DNA from: a virus
Direction: 5' to 3' (one strand)
Length of the DNA stretch: 41,551 nucleotides
Virus record (IMG/VR): IMGVR_UViG_3300021420_000075
Span: 1-41,551 of that record
Shown here: piece by piece, positions 1 through 6,477 of the stretch
Position numbering within the stretch: the stretch's first letter is position 1
How the letters are laid out: every line of letters begins with the position of its first letter
The notes under the pieces: generated by a model
What the model was told of the DNA's origin: nothing
What the model saw: the letters and a program-made list of their open reading frames with translations, nothing else
Databases searched by the model: none
Program-made: the position numbers and the translations under genes

Positions 1-1
1 C

Positions 2-376
2 AAAATCTTCGGCCTCATCTACTACGGCAAGGAAACGGTGCCCGTGATGCCGCGCATGATGGGGGTGGCGGGCGCGTGTGTCCGCAACTTCGTCGATGCC
101 AAGGTCATGACCGTACAGCACTTGCTCGCGGACTTGAAGGTCGGAAACACCCCCGACACCACGGTTCTGTGCATCCCCAACTTCTTCATCGCCAAGGGCG
201 AGGGCGGGAAGATCGCGGATTGGCACGTACCGGAGTTGCTGGGGTTACTCTATGCGCGGATGGCACGTGGCCAGCAAACGCTGATGTACGTCAGCGAGTG
301 GCAGGGGCTGCGTAACACCTACGGCGATCCCCTGGCGGATCATCTCAAGAATCAGTTCAAGCAGATCCCGGCGTAA
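2..376 (+). CDS. AAA+ helicase-loader-like ATPase, C-terminal part (truncated by window edge)
   Basis: The reading frame is open from the first bases, so this is the 3' end of a gene that starts upstream; about 124 residues are visible. The segment TVLCIPNFFI followed by a helical stretch and TLMYVSEWQGL resembles the Walker B and sensor 1 strands of DnaC/IstB-type AAA+ ATPases, and YGDPLADHLKNQF resembles their C-terminal helix. Such proteins load the replicative helicase on DNA, and the next gene, 23 bases downstream, is a DnaB-like helicase. The Walker A region lies outside the window. The family assignment rests on context and a weak motif match; another P-loop protein is possible. Confidence 0.5.
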   Translation, partial: KIFGLIYYGKETVPVMPRMMGVAGACVRNFVDAKVMTVQHLLADLKVGNTPDTTVLCIPNFFIAKGEGGKIADWHVPELLGLLYARMARGQQTLMYVSEWQGLRNTYGDPLADHLKNQFKQIPA

Positions 377-399
377 GACCGAGACTCGCGGAGCAGTGA

Positions 400-1674
400 A
401 TGGCGGCACATGCGTCAGGCTTAATCGCCTGCCTGGTTGACTCACCCACGGGTTTGGCTGACTACATTCGCCTGGGGCTGACTGCGGAGCTATTTCGCGG
501 TCCCGAGGAGGAGGCGCAGTTCGCGATCCTTCAGACGACGGTGAAGATGTACGGTGGCCTCCCGAGTAGGGCACAGTTCGAAACGGCGGGCCACGCCCTG
601 CCGCTAACGCACCCCGACCCCTTAGACTGGTACGCGGACAAACTCAGAGCCCGCCACGCCGCGCTAATGCTGAAACAAGCGATACTCGACGTCAGCGAAT
701 GCCTGAACGCGGACAACGTCGAAAAAGCGCAGACCGTGCTCACGGAGACTGCGGTCGCCATGACCAAGGCCCGGCACAAGACCAAAATCGTGAACTTCGC
801 CAAGGCCGGTCACGACATCATCGCCGCCGAGTTGGTGGCGAAGAAGTTGGGGGGCGATGATCACGGCATCAAGTTCGGGTGGCCGACCCTCGACCAGATG
901 GCGGATGGGTTGATCGGCGGCGACTTCATCACGGTCGTCGGGAGACCGGGTCAGGGCAAGACCTACGCCATCATCTACACCGCGAGCCACGCGTGGCTGA
1001 AGCAGAAGCGCAACGTCGCGCTGGTGTCGATGGAAATGAAGCCGCTGCCCATCATTCAGCGCGTGGCCGCGCTCAACACGAAGAAGTCAATCACCAAACT
1101 CAAAAAGGCGGAGTTGGGGACGTGGGCGGAGAACGACATGATGGCCAAACTCAAGTCGTACCAGGGCGAAAAAGACTTCTGGGTGATCGACGGCGCGCTG
1201 GCGGCGACGGTCGATGACATCATCCTCATGGCGCGGCAGTTGAAACCCGAGGTCCTGTGGGTGGACGGCGCGTACCTCGTCAAGACCCAGAACCGTGGCG
1301 CGAAGCGCTGGGAGCAGGTGGCTGAGGTCTGCGAGGGCCTGAAGGCGGGCGTCGCCGATACCCTCAATATCCCGGTCGTCGCCAGCTTCCAGTTCAACCG
1401 CCAGCAGAAGAAGGGCGACAAAGGCGACCTCGACAACATCGCGTACTCCGATGCCGTCGGCCAGATCAGCAGCGTCATCCTCGGCCTTGGCTTGAGCGAT
1501 GACGAGGGCAGTGTCGAAAATCTGTACAAACGCAAGATCGACGTCCTCAAAGGCCGCAACGGCGAGGTCGGATCATTCGACATAAACTGGAAGTTTGACA
1601 TCGGCCCCAATTTCATGGATTTTAGCGAGATCAAGGTCGTGGCTGACGGTGACCTTGCGTTCGGCGTCGAGTGA
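400..1674 (+). CDS. DnaB-like replicative helicase
   Basis: 424-residue protein that probably unwinds the phage replication fork as a hexamer. A helical N-terminal region (about residues 1-140) precedes a RecA-fold motor. The Walker A motif GRPGQGKT ends near K187, the segment VSMEMKPLPIIQR resembles motif H1a, and VLWVDGAYLV is a Walker B-like strand. The segment PVVASFQFNRQ matches the H3 region with its Gln/Arg sensor. The length is close to other phage DnaB-type helicases. The ATG at 400 is chosen because it follows the loader-like gene directly. A structured intergenic stretch and a terminator follow it. Confidence 0.88.
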   Translation: MAAHASGLIACLVDSPTGLADYIRLGLTAELFRGPEEEAQFAILQTTVKMYGGLPSRAQFETAGHALPLTHPDPLDWYADKLRARHAALMLKQAILDVSECLNADNVEKAQTVLTETAVAMTKARHKTKIVNFAKAGHDIIAAELVAKKLGGDDHGIKFGWPTLDQMADGLIGGDFITVVGRPGQGKTYAIIYTASHAWLKQKRNVALVSMEMKPLPIIQRVAALNTKKSITKLKKAELGTWAENDMMAKLKSYQGEKDFWVIDGALAATVDDIILMARQLKPEVLWVDGAYLVKTQNRGAKRWEQVAEVCEGLKAGVADTLNIPVVASFQFNRQQKKGDKGDLDNIAYSDAVGQISSVILGLGLSDDEGSVENLYKRKIDVLKGRNGEVGSFDINWKFDIGPNFMDFSEIKVVADGDLAFGVE

Positions 1675-1679
1675 ATCCG

Positions 1680-1805
1680 GGGAATCCCCCCGGGCGTGTC
1701 TTAGTCGTGAGTCACACGCACATGAAAGTAACCGCGACTGATTAGTGGGGGAGGCAACCTCCTTCCCCCGGCGAAAGCCTGGGGTCTAAGTTACTCACTC
1801 CCCGC
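1680..1805 (+). other. GC-rich structured intergenic stretch, candidate small RNA or mRNA tail
   Basis: No convincing ORF lies here. Two foldable segments are seen on the + strand: GGAGG-CAA-CCTCC at about 1750-1762, extendable outward, and a GGC-GAAA-GCC hairpin with a GNRA loop flanked by C and G runs at about 1765-1785. A third possible pairing (CCCC with GGGG around ACAT) leads into the terminator. The stretch could be the structured tail of the helicase mRNA or a separate small RNA. No promoter was found for an independent transcript, and I do not recognise an RNA family. Confidence 0.35.
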
Positions 1806-1815
1806 GACATGGGGG

Positions 1816-1845
1816 TGGCCGGAGCTGATAACTCCGGCCCCCTTT
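1816..1845 (+). terminator. Rho-independent terminator
   Basis: The inverted repeat GGCCGGAG-CTGATAA-CTCCGGCC forms a strong stem, extendable by GG/CC pairs, followed by a short TTT that is also the start of the promoter -35 box. It separates the helicase unit from the next transcription unit. The T-tract is short, so termination may be partial. Confidence 0.6.
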
Positions 1846-1872
1846 GACAAACGCTAAATGATTAGGTACCAT
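1844..1872 (+). promoter_or_regulatory. Repeated phage promoter, copy 1
   Basis: -35 TTGACA (1844-1849), conserved proximal spacer AACGCTAA, 17-bp spacing, -10 TACCAT (1867-1872). It drives the gene at 1901. The -10 end lies 29 bases before the ATG, leaving a leader of about 20 bases. Confidence 0.85.
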
Positions 1873-1900
1873 CGGCCCTAACATCAACCACAGGTGAGTT

Positions 1901-2362
1901 ATGGCAACCGCACAGGAAATTGAGGTACAGGTTTCGACGCAGGTGCTCGCGGCCAAGTCCAAGGCCAATGTCGAGGAACTGGACCAGCTCCAAGATTTGT
2001 ATTGCTCGTTGACGACCGAGCTGACGCCGAAGATCAACGAGATCAAGATCAAGCAAAAGGAACTGGAGGGCATCGAAAAGCTGCTTCAGGCTGGGCTAGA
2101 CGCGAGCTACGGCGAAGCCGAAGACGGCAACCGCAGCACCGACGCGTTCATCATGCAGTATTCGGCCAAGGGCAAGGCGACGGTCGTCGTCGATAAGAAG
2201 GCGTTGGTCGAGGCCCTGGGTCTCGGGACCTTCATCGAGTTGGCGGAGATCACGCTGGAGAACCTCAAGAAGCACTTGACGACGGCCCAGCAGCAGACGC
2301 TGTTGAAGGAAGTCTACAAGAACAAGCGCCGACTGAAATTCGCGCCGAAGACCTCGTCGTGA
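1901..2362 (+). CDS. Hypothetical helical protein
   Basis: 153 residues, not recognised. Residues about 20-65 are rich in Glu, Lys, Leu and Gln and read as a long amphipathic or coiled-coil helix. A mixed segment (STDAFIMQYSAKGKATVVVDKK) and another helical region follow. The basic C-terminus (KNKRRLKFAPKTSS) could contact nucleic acid. It is the first gene after repeated promoter copy 1, with a CAGGTGAG Shine-Dalgarno stretch just before ATG 1901, and its end overlaps the next gene by GTGA. Such proteins often sit in phage replication regions, but no function can be read from the sequence. Confidence 0.7.
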   Translation: MATAQEIEVQVSTQVLAAKSKANVEELDQLQDLYCSLTTELTPKINEIKIKQKELEGIEKLLQAGLDASYGEAEDGNRSTDAFIMQYSAKGKATVVVDKKALVEALGLGTFIELAEITLENLKKHLTTAQQQTLLKEVYKNKRRLKFAPKTSS

Positions 2363-2910
2363 GCGACCTCACCAGCGGCGGCATGCAGTTAATTGCACGG
2401 GCGGATGCCTTCGCTGAGAAGGCACACACCGGCCAGAAGCGCAAGTACACGGGGGAGGACTACATTGTCCATCCCCGAGCCGTGGCCGAGATCGTAAAGA
2501 CGGCGGCTTATTGGTCGTCTACCATGGTCGCGGCGGCGCTGCTCCACGACGTCATCGAGGATTGTGGGGTCACGCGCGAGCAGCTTAAGGACCAGTTCGG
2601 CTTCGTCATCGCCGACCTGGTGTTCTGGTTGAGCAATGTCTCGAAGCCCGGCGATGGCAATCGCGCCAAGCGTAAGGCCATGGATGCCGCGCATCTGTCG
2701 CAGGCACCGGCAGCGGCCCAGACCATCAAGGTCGCGGACCTCATCCACAACACTGAGTCCATAATCGCCCACGACCCGGACTTCACCAAAGTTTATTTGC
2801 CGGAGAAGATGGCGCTGCTGCGGGTTATGACCGACGCCGATCAACGGTTGTGGGAACGCGCGGTGCTGATGATCATACAGCCGGAGATCAGTGATGCCGT
2901 TGAAAGTTAA
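2359..2910 (+). CDS. MESH1/SpoT-like HD hydrolase (putative (p)ppGpp hydrolase)
   Basis: 183 residues. The segment KAHTGQKRKYTGEDYIVHP, then AALLHDVIEDCGVT, then the FG.VIADLV region follow the order of the HD hydrolase domain of SpoT/RelA and the small hydrolase MESH1. H38, H63-D64 and E67-D68 match the metal-binding His, the HD pair and the ED motif. The length is that of a stand-alone hydrolase with no synthetase domain. Family knowledge: such enzymes remove the 3' pyrophosphate of ppGpp, or the phosphate of NADPH in animal MESH1. The start is GTG 2359, overlapping the previous stop; ATG 2383 is an alternative and lies exactly on a copy of the AT-rich dyad repeat. Confidence 0.78.
   Translation: MSDLTSGGMQLIARADAFAEKAHTGQKRKYTGEDYIVHPRAVAEIVKTAAYWSSTMVAAALLHDVIEDCGVTREQLKDQFGFVIADLVFWLSNVSKPGDGNRAKRKAMDAAHLSQAPAAAQTIKVADLIHNTESIIAHDPDFTKVYLPEKMALLRVMTDADQRLWERAVLMIIQPEISDAVES
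2383..2398. repeat. AT-rich dyad repeat, copy at start of HD gene
   Basis: ATGCAGTTAATTGCAC. Its ATG is a possible start codon of the HD hydrolase. It matches the copy at 25334 at all but two positions. Confidence 0.6.
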
Positions 2911-3586
2911 GAGCTGGAACCACAAAAAGAATCAGGCCAAGATGGCTATTGACGTCGTCGTGCAGATGGAATTAAGACCGGTGGGCATGCTCATGGCCGA
3001 AGACGTCATGTACATGTACCAGCAGTTTATGCTGGATTTGAGCGGGGGCAAGGGCATGTTTGCGGGCTCCGATGACCTGACCAGTGACAAACTCCTGGCG
3101 TTGGCGCAGCGGATGTACGAGATCGAGTGCGCGGAGGCCGGGCTCAAGGGACCGAAGACCTCGCCGACGATCTACAAGGACGCGGCCATCAAGAAAATGG
3201 AGATGGGGCCGGTGCTCAGCCAATACCAGTTGGATGCGATGATGAAAAAGGGGGAGTTGGTGGAGCAGATTGTCCAAGCCAGCAACGCCGTCGTCGCTGA
3301 GTCCAATAAAATCAACAAAATGGTGGCACTTCAAGGACACAAAGTAGAGGGCACCGCCGAGTACCTCAACAACATGAAGTTAGCGGGACCGAAGACCTAC
3401 GGCAAGAGTTGGTTGACAGAGGTTCAGGCTCACATTGACCATGAGCTACTCAAGATCAGTGGTATCGACAAGATGACGGAGGAGGCCAAGATCGTGGCAG
3501 TGGGCACCGGGTATGTCGATAAGGCCATTATCGAGTACATCAACAACGGCAGCAAGCCCAAACCCGGTTACCACCACAATGAGTGA
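2894..3586 (+). CDS. Hypothetical protein
   Basis: 230 residues, not recognised. The N-terminus is basic (MPLKVKSWNHKKNQAK) and is followed by predominantly helical sequence rich in Met, Lys and Glu. There are no Cys/His clusters, P-loop or signal peptide. It overlaps the end of the HD hydrolase and is probably translationally coupled to it. ATG 2894 is preferred over GTG 2891 because GGAG lies about eight bases upstream. The two tandem helical segments around residues 95-150 could be a coiled coil. Function unknown. Confidence 0.7.
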   Translation: MPLKVKSWNHKKNQAKMAIDVVVQMELRPVGMLMAEDVMYMYQQFMLDLSGGKGMFAGSDDLTSDKLLALAQRMYEIECAEAGLKGPKTSPTIYKDAAIKKMEMGPVLSQYQLDAMMKKGELVEQIVQASNAVVAESNKINKMVALQGHKVEGTAEYLNNMKLAGPKTYGKSWLTEVQAHIDHELLKISGIDKMTEEAKIVAVGTGYVDKAIIEYINNGSKPKPGYHHNE

Positions 3587-3602
3587 CAGCCCGCGTTTGC
3601 TT

Positions 3603-3626
3603 GTGAGACACTCAGGGCATTCTCAC
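3603..3626 (+). promoter_or_regulatory. Inverted repeat upstream of virion-like gene
   Basis: GTGAGA and TCTCAC form a six-base inverted repeat with a 12-base loop in the 53-base gap before the gene at 3640. It could be a weak hairpin or operator. No good promoter was seen beside it. Confidence 0.25.
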
Positions 3627-3639
3627 CAGGGGTGTGCCC

Positions 3640-4260
3640 ATGACCGCATTGTCCGTAATCAATCAAGCCGCCGACAAGAGTTACCGGCAGATGCCCAATG
3701 TCGCCCCGTATCCGGCGGCATTTTGTCAGGTAGCGAACGCATCGAGCGCCGACGCCCCCGTGTCCCCGCCCTCGCGCTGGATCATGATCAGCGACACCGC
3801 TGCCAAGGTCGTGGAAGCGACACTCGCCGGACGCCATATCGAACCCAATGTCATCACCGAGACCCTCGCGGACTTGACGATGGCAGCCGACGGCGTACTC
3901 ACGTCAACGACCTCCGGCAAATTCGCGAGTCTGGGCCTGGGCCAGCCCGTGCAACTCAAGGGCTTCACCAACCAACAAAACAACGGCTTGTTCATCGTCG
4001 GCCCGGGATCGACCACGACCCAGCTCAATCTCATGGCACCGGGGACGACGGTGGTCGATGGCAGTTCAGTCACCGGGGGCACGCCCGCGTACACCGTCGC
4101 CGAGAACCCGACCGGCGGAGCCGCCAGCATCACGGGACCGGATGTGAGCACGCAAGACACGATCACGTTCACCGCGTTGCCCGGCGTCATGTACCCGATC
4201 AGCGTAGACGCGATCCTTCACTCGGCCACGACAGCGGCGACGGTGCTTTGCTTCTGGTGA
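3640..4260 (+). CDS. Putative virion or decoration-like beta-rich protein
   Basis: 206 residues rich in Thr, Ala, Gly, Val and Pro with almost no Lys, a composition typical of phage surface proteins. The segment LGQPVQLKGFTNQQNNGLFIV followed by TTTQLNLM resembles a beta repeat seen in phage tail and head accessory proteins (G.V....GFTN..NNG.F.V). The C-terminal segment (TFTALPGVMYPISVDAIL) looks like another beta strand pair. ATG 3640 follows a CAGGGG Shine-Dalgarno sequence; GTG 3634 is the alternative. A structural protein between replication genes and directly before the primase is unusual. Its exact location in the virion is not known. Confidence 0.55.
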   Translation: MTALSVINQAADKSYRQMPNVAPYPAAFCQVANASSADAPVSPPSRWIMISDTAAKVVEATLAGRHIEPNVITETLADLTMAADGVLTSTTSGKFASLGLGQPVQLKGFTNQQNNGLFIVGPGSTTTQLNLMAPGTTVVDGSSVTGGTPAYTVAENPTGGAASITGPDVSTQDTITFTALPGVMYPISVDAILHSATTAATVLCFW

Positions 4261-5226
4261 GTGGTGGATAGCGGCAGCATCGTCGAGTTTCTCGGCGCGC
4301 TCAAAGCCAAACACGTCCAAGTCCGGGGACCGTGGGTCCAGTGCAGTTGCCCGCTCGCGCCCTGGTTCCATGACACGGGCAAGGACAGCAGTCCCTCGTT
4401 CGCGATCCGCATCGAGCCCAACAAAGAATCCTGGTTCAATTGCTTCGTGTGCAAGTTCGGGAGCCTCGGCGATTTAGTCGTTGAGCTACAGCACCTGAAG
4501 GCCGCGAACCTCGGCTACGACCTCGGCGCGGCGTGGGCGTTGGTGGTCAAAGAATCCGAGGCCAAGATCGAGGTCCACGTCAAGGACTGGGGCGAGCCCG
4601 TGGAGATCGTCGAGGATCTCCCCATACCCGAGGCGTGGCTGGTGCCGTTCAAGCCCGCGTGGCCCGTGCCATATGCCAGGGAGTATCTTGAGTCGCGTGA
4701 CGTCAGCGAGGAGATCGCGCATGCGCTGGATATTCGATGGGACCGTAGCCTCGGCACTGTGTGCTTCCCTGTCCGAAACCACGAAGGCGAATTGGTTAGC
4801 GTGCGCGGTCGCTTTATCAAACCCAAGCCCGGGAGTCCGCCGTACCATGTCTATCCCTACATGGGATCAGCGCGTGCGAGTGCTTGGCTGGGTGAACATA
4901 GCGTTGATTATGACCGACCCGTGTTGATGGTGGAGTCGGTGTTCGATGCCGCCAGCGTCATGCGCGTCTACGACAACATCCTCAGCCCTATGACCGTCGG
5001 CATCAACTACGAGCGCATGGCGCGCGTGCAGAAGTGCGTGGAAGTCGTGACGCTGTTCGATCAGGGCACGGGCGGCGACAAGGCCCGGGCCATCGTCAGC
5101 AAAAACCTGGGCACGGCCCTCGTCTGCCACCTGTACCCGACGGCCAAAGACCCGGGGGAGATGTCAGAAAAATCCCTCAGAGACTTGCTCCGATTGTTCT
5201 TGAAATTGAAGCCTGCAAGCGTATAG
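4261..5226 (+). CDS. DNA primase (CHC2 zinc finger plus Toprim)
   Basis: 321 residues. The N-terminus carries a zinc-binding motif (C28, C30, H37, C61, C64; WFNCFVCKFGSLGDLV) like the CHC2 finger of DnaG-type primases, preceded by a short helix. The middle segment (IRWDRSLGTVCFPVRNHEGELVSVRGR) matches the primase core fold. The Toprim part is seen as PVLMVESVFDAAS, with the catalytic Glu, and VVTLFDQGTGGDKA, with the Asp region. It probably makes RNA primers for the DnaB-like helicase and PolA polymerase encoded nearby. Toprim is compact and there is no helicase domain, as in other small phage primases. The start GTG 4261 directly abuts the upstream stop. Confidence 0.8.
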   Translation: MVDSGSIVEFLGALKAKHVQVRGPWVQCSCPLAPWFHDTGKDSSPSFAIRIEPNKESWFNCFVCKFGSLGDLVVELQHLKAANLGYDLGAAWALVVKESEAKIEVHVKDWGEPVEIVEDLPIPEAWLVPFKPAWPVPYAREYLESRDVSEEIAHALDIRWDRSLGTVCFPVRNHEGELVSVRGRFIKPKPGSPPYHVYPYMGSARASAWLGEHSVDYDRPVLMVESVFDAASVMRVYDNILSPMTVGINYERMARVQKCVEVVTLFDQGTGGDKARAIVSKNLGTALVCHLYPTAKDPGEMSEKSLRDLLRLFLKLKPASV

Positions 5227-5227
5227 T
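5200..5227 (+). promoter_or_regulatory. Sigma70-like promoter for SSB gene
   Basis: TTGAAA (5200-5205), 16-bp spacer, TATAGT (5222-5227). The -10 box overlaps the primase stop codon. It lacks the AACGCTA extension of the repeated promoter family. The predicted start near 5234 leaves a leader of about 55 bases. Confidence 0.65.
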
Positions 5228-5233
5228 CGCCAG

Positions 5234-5288
5234 TCCCACGCCGTGGGAACTGTAAATCCAAAGGGCCGATGGCCCAGGAGTTTTTGCG
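5234..5288 (+). promoter_or_regulatory. Two-hairpin leader of the SSB mRNA, possible autoregulatory operator
   Basis: The leader contains TCCCAC-GCC-GTGGGA and GGGCC-GAT-GGCCC. The second hairpin ends directly against the Shine-Dalgarno AGGAG, which is followed by TTTTTGCG and the ATG. Placement of a hairpin next to the ribosome site suggests translational control by the single-strand binding protein, as is known for T4 gp32. Confidence 0.45.
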
Positions 5289-6083
5289 ATGGCTATGAAA
5301 TTTTTGAAGACGGGCGTTGAAGCCCACAAAGAGATGGAGAAGGCGGATCTTGAGCAAGAGGCGGCGTTCGGGCCGCAACGGTTCTGGATCAAAGAAGGCA
5401 AGGAAAAGCGGATCACGTTCCTCGACGGATTCCTCGACACCGACGGACTCCTCAAGGGCATGGTCAGCTTCCACGAACACATGATGCCGCGCACCGGGAA
5501 GAAGGGGTTCGACAACTACCCCTGCACCCAGGACACGGAGTCATGCCCGATTTGCGAGGAAGGGGATACCCCCAGTCTCGTGTTCGCGTTCACCATCATC
5601 GACCACACCGAGTGGAAAGACAAAAACGACAAGGTCCACAAGTTCGACAAGCGCCTGTACGGGTGCAAACGCGACACCTTCAAGCGCCTTCAGATCAAGG
5701 CGACGAAGTACGGCGGGTTGGCCGGTGTGACGTTCGACGTCACGCGTATCGGCGACAAGTCGGCGAGTGTCGGCAGCGACTACGACTTCCTCAGTCAGAA
5801 CAGCATCGAGGAAATCGCGCAGGGCACCGGCCTCAAAGTCGAGGACCTGAAACCGTTCAACTACGAGGAAACCATCAAGTACTTCCCGGCTGCCGAGCTG
5901 CGAAAGATGGGGTGGGGCAATGGCAGCGCGAGCGCGGGCCAGAGCGCGGGCAATGCCGTCGGCAGTGCCGATTCCAAGGTGTTTGGCGGTGGCGAGAAGA
6001 AGGCTGAGGACACGGGAGTCGGCACGAAACCGGCGACCAACGTCTTCGGCAACAAGCCGTTTGATCCTTCCAAAGAGCTGTAA
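5289..6083 (+). CDS. Single-stranded DNA-binding protein
   Basis: 264 residues. A cysteine motif (YPCTQDTESCPICEEGD, residues about 77-93) introduces a beta-rich core (VFAFTIIDHTEWKDKNDKVH, RLYGCKRDTFKRL) of the kind found in phage gp32-like ssDNA-binding proteins. A Gly/Ala/Ser-rich flexible linker follows from about residue 210, and the tail is acidic only weakly (PFDPSKEL). Family knowledge: these proteins coat single strands and recruit replication and recombination enzymes. It has its own promoter and a hairpin leader, and is followed by a strong terminator, so it is a monocistronic, probably highly expressed unit. Confidence 0.75.
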   Translation: MAMKFLKTGVEAHKEMEKADLEQEAAFGPQRFWIKEGKEKRITFLDGFLDTDGLLKGMVSFHEHMMPRTGKKGFDNYPCTQDTESCPICEEGDTPSLVFAFTIIDHTEWKDKNDKVHKFDKRLYGCKRDTFKRLQIKATKYGGLAGVTFDVTRIGDKSASVGSDYDFLSQNSIEEIAQGTGLKVEDLKPFNYEETIKYFPAAELRKMGWGNGSASAGQSAGNAVGSADSKVFGGGEKKAEDTGVGTKPATNVFGNKPFDPSKEL

Positions 6084-6090
6084 TAAGCGT

Positions 6091-6118
6091 GGGGCGGTGC
6101 AATGCCGCCCCATTTTCT
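6091..6118 (+). terminator. Rho-independent terminator after SSB gene
   Basis: GGGGCGG-TGCAATG-CCGCCCC followed by ATTTTCT. It has a seven-base GC stem, and its position directly after the SSB stop codon fits a simple terminator. Confidence 0.85.
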
Positions 6119-6183
6119 ACTTGTTTGGCGGCGAGTTGTGTGAGAGTCTTCGAAACCGTCTCCCCCCAATACAGTGAGGACTC

Positions 6184-6477
6184 ATGCCGTCTCCAGCAAT
6201 TAAGTCAGAAGAAGACTTCAAGAAAAGCTACGACCGCAGTTACATCATTCCCCAAAAAATCCGCACGGGCATCGCCAAGTTAAAGGCGAAGAACGGGTGG
6301 TGCGAGAACAAGGATTTTATGGTTCTCTGCGACATCAAGAGCCCCAACGACCTCGCCGCATATCGCGAGCCGTTCCTCGATCACGTGGTGCTGGTGCCTA
6401 ACACCGACCGCCGCCACGACAAATTCATCTGGTGTGGTTCGAAGGCGCTGGCCGAGAAGTTGAGAGCGAAATTATGA
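6184..6477 (+). CDS. Hypothetical protein upstream of A1-like gene
   Basis: 97 residues, basic, not recognised. The N-terminus is helical and Lys-rich (KSEEDFKKSYDRSYIIPQKIRTGIAKLK). A segment with alternating strand and helix follows (VLCDIKSPNDLAAYREPFLDHVVLV), then a conserved-looking end (KFIWCGSKALAEKLRAKL). It overlaps the A1-like gene by ATGA, so the two are probably co-translated and may act together. No clear promoter was seen in the 65 bases before ATG 6184. A DNA-binding role is possible from the charge, but unsupported by any motif. Confidence 0.65.
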   Translation: MPSPAIKSEEDFKKSYDRSYIIPQKIRTGIAKLKAKNGWCENKDFMVLCDIKSPNDLAAYREPFLDHVVLVPNTDRRHDKFIWCGSKALAEKLRAKL

